A stretch of 64,000 nucleotides of DNA from Zanthoxylum bungeanum (lineage: Eukaryota > Streptophyta > Magnoliopsida > Sapindales > Rutaceae): assembly GCA_019454045.1 (NCBI GenBank), contig SKCR01036751.1:1302001-1366000 (forward strand), in the 5' to 3' direction. A model generated the notes under the pieces. The model was not told the origin of the DNA, made no database searches, and saw nothing but the letters and a program-made list of their open reading frames with translations. Every line of letters begins with the position of its first letter. Position 1 is the stretch's first letter. This document shows, piece after piece, positions 43,904 to 56,011 of this stretch. A program made the translations under genes and the position numbers.

Positions 43904-46137
43904 TTAAAATGTTTTTTTACCTTCCTCAAGTTTTTCGTAGTACTCTGCCTCCAATAACATTGCTTCCACTTCATTGGTTTTGTCAATTGTAAGCCTATTC
44001 CGTATCCAATTTTGAGTGCATATTAGAGCCTCAACCATAACAGGAGTTAATGAGCTACGAAAACTGTCAAGAACACGACCACTCGTACTAAATGCTGATT
44101 CAGATGCCACAGTTGATACCGGCATTGCAAAAATATCACGAGCAATCCTAGCCAAAATTGGATACTTACCGGTATTTGTTTTCCACCACATCAGAACACT
44201 AAAGCTAGGGTCACGACTAATCTCATAGGGTTCCATTAAATACATTTCAACCTCAGTACTATCCTCTTGATGCATTGCATGACTAGTCTGAAAAACTTGA
44301 AATGGATCATCAGGTTGAACGTTTGTACTGCGCTTACGCACTCTATCTTGTACTCGCGGTCTAACAAATGGCTGAGATTGTGTGTAGCACTAGACCCATC
44401 TCCACCACACCAGTTACACCCCCAGCCCTTGATCCATCACTGTCAACAAACAACCCATTTGTGCCATACCAATCATTATACATATCGTATAATCTCTTCA
44501 ATAAATCTCTAGAAGACTTTTCATTTCCTCTATCTTCACATCATCTATCAAAAGTATACCAAAGCAAACAGAGGCAAATGTCATCTTACGTCGTGGATCA
44601 AGAATAGTACTCACAATCAATAATTTATTGATTTTGGCAGTGGTCTCCCAATATTTATCAAACTTCATCTTCATAGATAATGCCATGTCATGCAAAAGAG
44701 GATGTTCATTACGCGCCAGGTTTTTCAAACTTGTATGAATCTTGCAAATCTCATTGTAAGTGAAACAAGATGTGACGGTGGATGAGGCACTGAACATATT
44801 CGTTGCATCATAAAAAATCTCCAAAAAATCAGCAAAGTATTGAGCTTTCTCCCAATCTATATCTGTAGGAGGCCCAACCCTTTTGCTCCCATTTTCATCA
44901 TCTCTAAAATATGGAGCATAGTGACCATCATCATCAATCATTCGATCAAAGGCCTTCTGAAAGTCTAATGCATCATTCAACATTAAGTAGGTGGAATTCC
45001 ACCTGGTAGGAACATCTAAGATGACACTGCCCTTGCTCTCAATCTTCTCACGTGCTACCGCCGATTTAAATGCTTCCAATCTTGATGGAGAAGATCTCAC
45101 ATACTTCACAGCATTTCGAATTGCTATAATGCTGTCATCCATTTGTTTCAAACCATCAGACACAACTAAGTTTAATATGTGAGCACAACACCGCATATGC
45201 ACATACTCTCCATTAAGCACCAATGCATCTCCCATCCACGTCCTCATCTTCCTCACCAACTGTTGGATGGCTACGGCATTGGCACTGGCGTTATCCACAG
45301 TTATAGTAAAGATTCTCTCAATACCCCAATGCTGTAAACAAGACTCTATTAACCTTCCGATAGTGTCTCCTTTGTGATTGTTAATTGGACAGAAGCTAAG
45401 GATTCGCCGATGCAACTGCCAATCATTGTCTATAAAATGTCCAGTGATAACCATGTAATAATATTTTGAATTGACGTCCATATGTCGGTGGTCAAACTAA
45501 CTCTCTGATAACCCGCAGATAAAATACTCTTCAACATCACTTTTTCATCAGCAAACAACTGTAGGATATCCTCGTTATAGTCCTACGAGATGGGACATCA
45601 AAACGAGGGACGGCAACACTACAGAAATGTCGAAAACCCTCTTTCTCTATAAAACTAAATGGTAGCTCGTCAACAATGATCATCTTCACAGCTGCTTTCT
45701 GACACGCTGCTTGATTGAAATGACCATCTCTCACGAGAGAGATTTCCACTTGTGCCTCCCTCTTCACCAACCCCAACCAAAACACCTTGTGCTTCACAAT
45801 AAGCCATATATGATTTACAGGCCTCCATATGCCTCTTCAAGTTGGTTGTTGACCGATCCTTTGAACTACAAGCATAAGTCTTATGACAATACATACATTC
45901 CGCCCTATCTTGATTATCTTCACACATGCGGAAAACTTTCCACACTTCAGATCTTCTATTTCTTGTTTTATTTGCTACTGATGTGATTGATGGCGATGAA
46001 TCATGTTTTTTTGACAATGGCGGTCTCTCGGAGTTTGGGGGAACTTTTCTCTTCTGTTTCCTTGGTTCTCGTAATTGTGCATCAAATGAATCTGATTCCG
46101 ACCCAGTACTGTAGGGTGAGCTTTCAAACTCACTCAT
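43904..46137 (-). pseudogene. hAT transposase with BED zinc finger, frameshifted
   Basis: The start at 46137 reads MSEFESSPYSTGSES. A BED zinc finger follows: VWKVFRM, AECMYCHKTYACSSKD, then NLKRHMEAC (Cys2-His-Cys pattern). The frame shifts near 45780 to HFNQAACQKAAVKMIIVDEL and FSFIEKEGFRHFC (45537-45797), shifts again around 45585, and again near the TTDIWTS block. Then 44498-45481 carries the RNase H-like core and insertion: MVITGHFIDNDWQLHRRIL, VDNASANAVA, CAHILNLVVSDG, VPTRWNSTYLML. The C-terminal hAT dimerisation domain lies at 43904-44341 (WWKTNTGKYPILARIARDIF, STVASESAFSTSGRVLD). At least three breaks mean it cannot make full transposase, although domains are well preserved. Confidence 0.9.
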
Positions 46138-47429
46138 CTACAACAAAAATAAAATAGACAATTAGAATTAGAATGCATTAGTTTACATGTTGAATGCATT
46201 AGTTTACATGTTCAAACTTGCAAGTACATCAAACTTGACTTGTTCCATTCTACAGTTTTCTTCTTTCAAATTGTTCAAAGTATACTATAAATTTAAAGTT
46301 GTGATGGAAAGATATCAGAGGAAAATAGAAAGAAGATCTTTGTCTTGTTCCATTCTTAGGGTTCGAAGTCAAGGTTACGGCTTACGGGAATAAATACCAA
46401 ACGCAATCCCATCAAAATCATATATCCAATGCGATATAAATGTGAGGAACCAATTACAGTATCACTTGGATTCTGACAAAAGGGGCATGAATTAACATAT
46501 GTAACACTAGGTGAGCCTATATATCAACCTGTCCAGCACCAAAATCCCCAAGATTCACAGCACATAGCTTTAAGCTTACACAGTTACACCTACAAACAAG
46601 GCACATATTCTTTCCAGTTTCCACAACAAACTATTCTGGTCACATATTCTTTCCAGTTTACACAAAACTGCAGTGTGCAGACAGCTTATGAAATAATTCC
46701 CTTTGCAAAAGAAGGAACTTCAGAAGAAAAATGAATCAAAACACATCTAAACACACTGAATATACAATCAATACTGATTCATTATCTTTAATACCGATTC
46801 AAGAACTTTAAAACAAAGTAAATGCTAATTCGGCAGAATCAAAACACATGTAATTGCTAATTCGGCAGAATCAAAACACATGTAAATGCTAATTCGGCAG
46901 AATCAAAAAACATGTAATTGCTAATTCAGCAGAATCAAAACACATGTAATTGCTAATTCGGCAGAATCAAAACACATCTAAAGACTAAAATTCGGCTAAA
47001 ATGCTAACTACACACTACACAGAATCTGATAATCAGATTTGATGCGAAGGGAACAAACTTACTTTCTTGATTTCTTAAATTTGATGCGTCTCAATGAAAC
47101 AAGCAAATCAATGCTTTGCTCAAAGATTAATGCTTTGATTTGAACCCTAATTCGTGAGAAGTCAGAAGCAATTGGACTGAAGAGGAAGACTGAAGAAGAG
47201 AAGTCAGAAGATGGAAGAGGGGAAGGATGGAGACCGAAGCTATTTTGGATTATGAATTGAAGCTTTGCTTTGAACCCTAATTCGTGACTCGAGTCGTGAT
47301 GGAGAGTGGAGACCGAAGCAATTGGCTGGAGACTGAAGCAATTAACTGATTAAGGTTTTGAATCAGAGCCAAAACGACGTCGTTAAAGAAACCCCAAAAC
47401 GACGTCGTTTTGCATTTCAATCAAAACAA
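46138..47429. other. 5' region of hAT D, with a short tandem repeat
   Basis: Upstream of the transposase start on the minus strand; no gene. At about 46825-46980 a 31-33-base unit (TGCTAATTCGGCAGAATCAAAA) minus minor changes repeats five times. Confidence 0.75.
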
Positions 47430-47610
47430 AAAAAAACGGTCGGATCGGTTCGGATCGGATAAAATCCGATCCGAACCGAAATCTGTCGAACCACACTGAC
47501 TCCATCCGATCGGATTGAATAACCAGATCCGATCCGATTCGATCCGACAAATTCGAATTTAATAACAATTCGACGAATTTTATTATTCGGATTGCCCCCC
47601 TATTCATGGG

Positions 47611-49838
47611 ATCCTACTCTCACTATGAAATTCGATTTAGTTATTAAATTCTCATTCTCCGTTTGGGATTACGGTATTACGTAAAGTGGTGGGAGACACT
47701 ATTGGGTTAAAAATCCATAACTAAAGTAGTGTGTAATTTTATGGAAATTTGCTGCTTTTGTTTTCCTTTATTCTATATTGTTTATAGAATTATACTTCTA
47801 ATACATTGCATAGCATATTACTTGAATATATTTTCTGACTTTATTTGTGGTTGCGTATTTCTAGAATAGGTTCTAGACTGACAGTAGAATTATATATTGT
47901 TAGATTAGTTCAAACCATCGGGAACTGTTGTTCCGATTTTCTTGAAAAATCAAGATGGTTAGTGACTTAGTTACTAAGTTACGATCAGTAATCTAAATAG
48001 ATATTTGTTTAGGATATTATTCTAGTAAGAATAGTTTCTTATGCAGTAAGAATTGACTTGAATTAGTTCATGTCTCGAGATTCTTAACTGACATTAAGAA
48101 AACTACATTAGTATTTGTTTATCTTATAACGACGTTTCTTGGCTTTAGTGATTTTTAGAAGTCATGTGTCTAACACAGTTTACTAATCAATCATTTGCAA
48201 TTGTTGTGAATAATTGAACGTAAATTATAAAGCTAAAGAAATGAGATGCGTATAGTTGTGTATAGAGAATATTGATTCTCACAATACGACAACTATATGT
48301 ATTGGATACCAGATCTCTCGTCTAGTTAATTAAAATAATATTTAATAACTGTTTTGATATTTTATATCATAACTTGTGATTATTGGATAGTTACTTGTTC
48401 TATATAAATAATTATTACATATTTTAATAAGACTAGTAGTGTCATTAATGAAAATATAAACATTAAGAAAATATTCGGTTAACTAAATAACTTAGAACTG
48501 TGCTTTATGAGTTTTTATCACATAAGCATAAGATGCTTATTCCATATGGTAAATGATGGTCTGATATGAGTTCACACCATATATCCTTATCCATTTAATG
48601 AATATTGTATTCAGGATGTGATTAAATCTCATTTAATCAATGATCGTCATTGGATCACAGATTTATTAGACTAATACATTGGATGTATGTAGTTTAATGA
48701 ATTAAAAATTGCCTTATATAGTTTTTTTTACTTCGTAACTTAGTTAATGAATTGTCATGACTTAGTTACGTGTTTCTAATAGATAACATGTTGATCGTCT
48801 TGAATTGTTCGAGAACTTTCAATATGTTTCTGATGAAATGCAAATATAATATTTTGAATAGTTCAAAGATATTCTATTTGTAGTGTTGAAAACTATATCT
48901 TCAAAATTCATTGTGAGTATTTGAATTGTTCAAAGATGTTTGATATGATCAAACATATGAATTTATGGTAATATATTCTAAAGTTATTTAATGAATGTGA
49001 TTCTTACTCAATATGATTCTTCTATGATTCCATCGTGATGGAATTGCTCAGTGGGATAAATTGAATCTTATATGATTTGATTCGTTGATATTGAGTGTTA
49101 CCGAATTAGTTTTCAATATTCTTGGGGTTATGCTCCAGTAACACTAATTCATCTTTTTAATTAAGGTTTCATCCGTTCCTACAGTTACATATATGATATG
49201 TATAGTAGAAAATTCAAATCTTGAAAAGTTTAAGATTTGAAACATTCTTTTGTATAATTGTTATATAATTGAAAGTATTTGCGCCTCGGAGGTACAAGTA
49301 AGGTTTATCATTTATTCTATTTAATAGAATATTATATTCTATTTGAAAGAATATTTTTTCTACGATCCCGAGTAATAAAATTATTTTAGTACTTGGTGTG
49401 TTAACATCAGTGTTGATTATTATAGAAAAGACTTGACTTGTTGAAGTCAAATGTGAGAATGATAAACTATAAGTTGAACTACATAATTAATAAGATGAAA
49501 AGACCCTTAGTCATCTTCCGTATAAGTTCAATAGGATGTCATAATCATTTATAAAGTATTTGATATTTAATGATTCTGTTGTTTTTTTATTGGAGAAAAT
49601 TATCTTATAACTTATAGTGAGAGCGATATTTAATATCGATTTCGGAAGTTAGAATTGAATCATAGATCTAAGATTGTTCATAGCTTACTGCCTTACTACG
49701 ATCAAGTTTTGAACTTGATTAGGCTTTCGTTATGAATAGTTCATACAATATGTAAATTGTTTGCTCAACAAAAGCATAATGAGCTTGATAAAGGTTTGAC
49801 CTTTTTAGTATGACTATGAGAAATGTTATACTCAAGAG
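47611..49838. other. Internal region of element B, no coding domain
   Basis: AT-rich sequence continuing B after hAT D. Short chance ORFs only. Very decayed gag/pol cannot be excluded, but no motif such as CCHC, D-S-G or YVDD is visible. Confidence 0.6.
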
Positions 49839-50286
49839 TAGGGATGGAAAAATCCCGGATCCGGATCCGGAAGAGGATGTGTTACCCCGGGTTCGGTTCC
49901 GGACCCGGGTAAATATTCCCGGGTCCGGACACGGGTCTACCCAATAGGGACCCGGGTAGACCCGGTCCGGATCCGGGAACCCATTTTTTTTTTTTAATTT
50001 TTTTAATTTTTTTTTAAATTTTAATTGTATTATTTTATATTTATATTTATATTTTGTCAATTTTATTAGTTTTATTTCAATTCTTTTAATTTTTTATTAT
50101 ATTCTATTATATATATATATATAATATTTTATATATTTTATTATAATCTAATTTTTTTTTTTTTTATGTTTTTCCGGACTCGCGTGATCCCGGGTCCGGA
50201 CCCGGAATCACCCGGGTCTTAATTTTAAAGACCCGGGTCCGGATTTTTTGATCCCGGGTCGGGTTCGGGTATTGTTGCCATCTCTA
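49839..50286. mobile_element. hAT-like MITE E (448 bp)
   Basis: Ends TAGGGATGGAAAAATCCCGG and, reverse complemented, TAGAGATGGCAACAATACCC. Flanks CTCAAGAG (49831-49838) and CTCAGTAG (50287-50294) are an 8-bp duplication with two changes. GC-rich subterminal blocks of CCGGGTCCGGA type surround an AT-rich core. Non-coding. It is related in terminal sequence to the MITE at 6637. Confidence 0.8.
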
Positions 50287-50294
50287 CTCAGTAG

Positions 50295-51681
50295 TCTATT
50301 GTAGATTCCGAGGAAGCTTATCTCTAGTCCCACTGATTGAACAATTCAAGATTTGTTGGTTAATGTTGATATTAAATTATGTATTTTGGCTAAAGAATGC
50401 AAAAGTGGCGTTCTTGAGTGATTTCTTCGAATGAGAGACCGTTGTGGTTTCTTTGTTTGAATAATTCATTCTAGAATGACACTGGAGTTTGTATTCTGCT
50501 AAGATCACAGTTTGATATATTAGCTTATAGAGTCTATTGTAGACTCAGATAAGCTTTCTGAAAAACTAAGTTATCTAATTTTGATACAGTCAGATTGTCT
50601 GATTTTATCAAAACATAGAGAATGCATGTATGATAGTAGGGTCAGTGAGAGCGTATATATTTCTTTCTAAGGTTATATATCCTAACGGCATTATCATTAT
50701 TAAAGTAATAATGAGATGTTTAAACGAAAAACATTTACTTAAGTCTTCTTTTCTCCGTGTAAGAAGTGGGAGTAGTCTCTGATATATTTGATACAAAGTT
50801 TTATATATGATATAAAACAAGAGACTTGTGAGATATTCCTATTAGTCGCGTATTAGATATGATCTAATAAAGGACACAGCAAGACTATCTGTATGACAGT
50901 TAGTATAACTGTTTGACAATTAACGTGTCTTTATGTATATAATATTTATATTTCGTAAAAGATGATTCCTTTGTCGAAAGAAAGATTGATTAGAATGTCT
51001 AGTCAATCTTATGCATCATAGGATGATAGCGTAATAAATACTGTATTATGTGCGATTAAAATATCAATTTAATCATAATTATTACGAGTTATTTTGATAT
51101 GTTGCAGACCATATGATGTGTCATGAAACATGTTCTTTGTTATCTTAGAGATATTAAGAATGTGTTTCTTATTCATGGAGAATTTAGTCTGCAACCATAA
51201 GGTCAGAATAGTTTTGATCCTAATTATGACATTAAATGGTCTATGTCATATAAAGTTAGAAAAAATGCAGTGGGAGTGTCATTGTTGATTCTACTAAGTT
51301 AGTGGAATCAATTGCAACTTATGAAGTATTGACTTATGAAGTTGCATAATGATCATATAGATTAGAAGTTTGCATATTAGTGTAATGCTTGCTGTTGTCT
51401 CATAGTATTTGGATTTGATCTCTAAATACATAGACAACTCAGTAGTTATAGCACATTACTGATATAGCGTATGAGTCATATTGATGTGGAATTTTGGATT
51501 CTACAAAATATGAATGATACTGGTTAACGAAAGCGATTGAGTTTGTTGGACGAACTCAATTTGTTAAAGTGAGCTTTCTTGTTGTTGTTTACCACTTGAG
51601 TGGTAGGTGAGCTCATGAGGACCAAGAGTATGTGATACACATTAAGATGTGTATATGATACCATGGATTGACACTAGAACA
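50295..51681. other. Internal region of element B, no coding domain
   Basis: Continuation of the interior of B to the polypurine tract. No gene seen. Confidence 0.6.
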
Positions 51682-51693
51682 AGTGGGAGAAAT
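51682..51693 (+). other. Polypurine tract of element B
   Basis: AGTGGGAGAAAT directly before the right LTR start TGTTATGG. A matching tract precedes the LTR at 17722-19020 on the opposite strand. Confidence 0.8.
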
Positions 51694-54213
51694 TGTTATG
51701 GTTGATGCTCAGAGTGCCAATCCAGATCGTATTTATGTCCGATTCATGAATACAAGCAATTCCATTTTTCATAATATTACTTATTTATTGGTAGCACCTA
51801 TTGTCTTTTATACACATATTCGATCTAATTACGATTGGATATTCAATTACGATTAGGTCGAAACTAAATCTGATTTATTGATACGTGTATATTAGACAAA
51901 GACCCTATGATTTACAACGTAGTGCGCAGTTACAATGTGCTTTGTAATTGACATTGGGATGCGTCAATATAAGTTGTATATCCTTAAATAAAGTTCATGG
52001 TCAAGATTTACTAACACGGGTCAGTTAGTGGAATCCGTTGATACCAGTACATGTCGTATATCGTGACTAGGTCCGATGGTTTATCCCAATAAATCATGAG
52101 TCTCGGGAGACTCGTATAGACATGTAGGTGTTTATTTGATAAACACTAAACGACTCACTGAACATTTCCTAATAGATGGTACACCAACGTCAATAGGAAT
52201 CTTCTCGAGTTGAGCGAGCATAGTGGTCATTCGACTTGAGATACGACAGTGGGATATATGAGTTATCATCCACAATTTGATGGCAGTCACGTCACCGATC
52301 TATTAAGATCAGACCTCCGCCTGTTCGTTGGGTGTGGACTGATGCTCATGATATCCAGTGCGTATCAAGAAAGGATCTGTTAGTCCTGTGTACAGGGCAT
52401 ATGCATTCTACACGTGTTTGTGATCTAGTAAATCCATGGCTGTGGTATAACTCTGGAAATCAGTTCCAAGTGTTATTTAGAGATCGTAAATTGAAAGTCG
52501 ACTATATTATACCGAACGGATTTGACGTTCTTATCTATATCCCAAGTATAATATGGATAGCCTGTGACGGAGGGATTATATGTATGCAATGACCTCGACT
52601 TGCATGGTTTAGTGAGATTATCTGTGATCGTCATAATAAATTAGTGGGTGAATTATGGACACAAAATTAGATTTTGTGATGGATAAACCTAAACTTAGAG
52701 AGTCTCACAATATGAAGTGTACTCCTTGAGCACTTGGGCAACGCGTTATGAATAATACAGATTATTCATAATACTTCTTTGGGTTAAATGAGTTAATTCG
52801 AATCGTTTAATCGGTTAAACGATAACACATGCATTATGGGTTTTTGGTCATTTAATAATTATTGTGTATTTGTATTTGATACATAATTTGATTAGATACA
52901 CATTAATTAATTGACAAATAAGACTTTGACACATGCCATAAATATATGTATTTGTTATTTAATGTAAATAAAAATACGTATATAATAATAATTATATTAA
53001 TTAATTAATTTGATATTTAATTGTTAAATATTTGAATAATTAAATAATATCTATATTTCATAAATGTTATGAAATATGTTTAATTATTATTGGAACACAT
53101 GGCATGATTTAATTAAACTTTAAGTGTGCAATTATGATTAGTTAACATAAAGCTTAATATAATTTGATTGGATCAATTTTTTAAAATTGACAAAAATACC
53201 CTTTATAGTCGGTCATGAGTAAATTAAAAGGGAAAATATTTTATTTTCTATTTTGCTTGCTTCCATGGCCGGAAATCCTAACCTAAAAAGCCCTCAAATT
53301 ATCTTTGATGATTCAAGGAAGAAAAGAAGAAAAAATCAAGGAAAAGACTTTAGGAAATTGGAGAATTGGAGGTAATACTCAATATCCCTAAGCTTAAAAG
53401 CATGTTTCTTGCTTTCTTGATAATCTAGTAAGATTATAGGGTTTCCTTTTCCTTAAGAATTTGGGGCTTTCGGTGATGGATGATGGATTTGGAAGTGATG
53501 ATGCTTGTGTGAAGTGATTTGGATGAAATTAGTGTAATTATTATACAATTTATTCATTTGATGATATGTTCACATTCTAGAGTGTTATAAACACTCTTTT
53601 AATGGCTAGAATTGTTCTTGGATAGTTCATATGTGGTGACTTTGATTGGTGTTTAGATTAATTGGATTAATTTTAAAATTGGATTTAAAGCATGAAAATT
53701 GGCATTTTTCTGTTCTGGATCAGATCTGGAATTGATTATATTTTGGTGATGAAAATAATGTATTATGAATGTATTGGATGTGTTTTGGGTGTTGGAACAA
53801 TTACCGGAAATTATTTCGGAGTTGAAATAAGCGAAAACGGCGTTACCGTGTGACTTTTGAGCCAACTGGGTGACGACTATCCAAACAGTGAATTTGTCAC
53901 TGTTCGGACAGCCCATGAACTACCATAACACTATTGGGGCTGACCTGAGCAGTCCACATAAGTGTTGGGTGGTCGGTTCGGTCAAAAACACATTTTAAGT
54001 CATTTTGCGGAAAAATATTATCGTAAAAGTTTCGTGATGTTTCTTATATATTTATGTCGTTATTTGATATCGAATAAATGTGTTTAGGTGATATATTAAT
54101 AAATTATTCATATTAGATATTGAATAATGTGTTCCGTAATTTGAAAAAGTTTTAAAATTATGATTTCACCCGAACAGCGCTTCCGCTGCGCCCTTTCGCC
54201 CAAAACCCCAACA
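51694..54213 (+). repeat. Right LTR of element B
   Basis: 2,520 bp, TGTTATGGTT to CCCCAACA, uninterrupted. It matches the two parts of the left LTR and preserves the empty site of CACTA C at 52074-52087. Confidence 0.95.
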
Positions 54214-56011
54214 ATGCTATGGGACCTGAAGGAAATGAAGGTCATCAGAAGCAGTGATGTAGTGTTTCTTAAAGACCAAACAATGGAAGACATTGAAAAG
54301 CCAATATGCCTTTTAATTCATGTGTCGTCAAAGCTGATTTAAATTCAGACACAACCCCAACACCAACACGAGTGGTCACTGATGATGATGGGGTGCAAGA
54401 CATGCCAGAAGTAGAACCGGAGGAAGAAGGTAGTGTTGAGCATGGGGAGCTGCAACATGCTCCATCAGAGGCTACATGATCATCCACAGATCAGGATGAC
54501 AACAGACAGCCAGAAATCAGTGAACCTCCAGTACGAAGATCTGAGCGAGGCTGGATTCCATCATCCAGATACTCAGGTTCAGAATACATTCTGCTTACTG
54601 ACGAGGGGGAGCCAAAAACTTTCAATGAAGCTGTATCTCATAAAGACAAAGACAAATGGCTGCACGCAATGCATGATGAAATGAAATCTCTGTAGAAAAC
54701 AACACTTATGAGATAATCAAGCTCACACATGGAATGAAGGCACTGAAGAACAAATGAGTGTTCAAGCTCAAAAAAGATGGCATCGGAAATGTGGTGAAAC
54801 ACAAAGCTCGACTAATCGTCAAATGATTCCTACAGAAAAAAAGGAATTGACTTTGATGAGATCTTTTCACCAGTAGTAAAAATGGCTTCAATCCGAGTTA
54901 TCCTAGGATTGGTAGCCAGTTTGAACTTGGAGCTTAAACAGATGGATGTCAAAACAACACATTTATTCATGGTGATCTGAATGAATAAATCTACATGGAG
55001 CAGCCAGAAGGATTCAAGGTTTCAAACTGAAAAAAAGCTTGTACGGACTCAAGTAAGCACCGAGGCAGTGGTAGAAGAAGTTTGACTCATTCATGGTGGG
55101 TCAAGGCTACGAAAGAACTGCAACAGATCAGTGTGTATACATCCAGAGGTTTCCAAATGGAAATTTCGATGCTCTTCTACTATATGTGGACGACATGTTG
55201 ATTGTTGGACAAGAAGCAGCGAAGATCAGCCTGCTGAAGAATGAACTCTCAAAGTCTTTTGACATGAAAGACTTAGGACCAGCTCAACAGATTTTGGGAA
55301 TGGAGATTGTTCGTGACATACAGAACAAGAAGTTGTGGCTTTCACAGGAGAGATATATTGAACGAATAATCAGAAGTTTCGATATACAAAAAGCCAAACC
55401 AGTCAGCGTTCCGCTAGCGCAATATTTCAAAATGAGCAAAAGTTTGTGCCCCTCATCAAAGAAAGAGATAGAAGAGATGTCATCGATACCATATTCTTCA
55501 GCTGTTGGAAGTCTAATATATGCAATGGTATGTACCAGACCAGATATTGCACACGCAGTGGGTGTAGTTAGCCGTTTTCTCTCTAACCCTGTAAAACAAC
55601 ACTGGGAGGCAGTCAAATGGATTCTCAGGTACCTCAAGGGTACATCAAAGTTTCATATGTGCTATGGGGAGCTGATCCAATCTTGGAAGGCTATATAGAT
55701 TCAGATATGGCATGAGATCTTGATGGTAGGAAATCTACATCTACACTTTTACAATGGGAGTTGTGTCATGACAGTCAAGATTGCAGAGGTGTATTGCATT
55801 ATCCACAACAAAAGCTGAGTACATTGCTATAGTTGAGGCAGAAAATGAAATGTTGTGGCTAAAGTGTTTTCTTCAAGAATTAGAGATCAAGCAGACAGAA
55901 TACAAGATACATTGTGACAGTCAGAGTGCTCTGGACTTGAGTAAGAACTCAATGTATTATTCCCAGACGAAACACATTGATATTCGCTATCATTGGATAC
56001 GAGAGGTGATG
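54214..56011 (+). pseudogene. Copia A reverse transcriptase and RNase H (second half of polyprotein)
   Basis: Continues the polyprotein that breaks off at 31319. It begins in the linker after integrase (KVIRSSDVVFLKDQT), then RRSERGWIPSSRY. Reverse transcriptase follows: DKWLHAMHDEMKSL, VKHKARLIVK, FSPVVKMASIRVILGL, and the catalytic YVDDMLIVG at about 55186, then LGMEIVRD, SAVGSLIYAMVCTRPDIAHA. RNase H has ALSTTKAEYIAIVEAENEM, HCDSQSALDLS and KHIDIRYHWIRE. Stops occur at about 54341, 54477, 54693 and 54756, and several frame changes precede 55093. It ends at 56011, where solo LTR F is inserted; the last pol codons resume after 60273. Confidence 0.9.

Larger units (their letters stand above)
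42836..47602 (-). mobile_element. hAT DNA transposon D, 4.77 kb
   Basis: Flanked by a perfect 8-bp target duplication TTCATGGG (42828-42835 and 47603-47610). The ends are short imperfect inverted repeats: TAGGCCTGGGCATTATCGAA at left, and TAGGGGGGCAATCCGAA as reverse complement at right. Inside each end are dense TCGGATCGGA/TCCGATCCGA subterminal repeats (42850-43115 and 47430-47590), typical transposase-binding regions. A hAT transposase gene on the minus strand fills 43904-46137. It sits in the internal region of B and is therefore younger than B. Confidence 0.96.
31320..54213 (+). mobile_element. LTR retrotransposon B, non-coding (LARD-like), itself host to three elements
   Basis: Two long direct repeats (about 2.53 kb at left after removing element C, 2,520 bp at right) start TGTTA.GGTTG.TGCT and end CTCAACA/CCCAACA. 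They are flanked by AAGCT (31315-31319) and ATGCT (54214-54218), a 5-bp duplication with one change. A primer-binding site follows the left LTR and a polypurine tract precedes the right. Without hAT D and MITE E the internal part is about 4.3 kb, in which I find no gag or pol domain. This fits a large retrotransposon derivative, mobilised by proteins of a relative. LTR differences of a few per cent by eye indicate moderate age. Confidence 0.92.

Noticed and set aside
55284..55637. Minus-strand ORF of 117 aa
   Set aside because: Shadow of the Copia reverse transcriptase on the plus strand with YVDDMLIVG.
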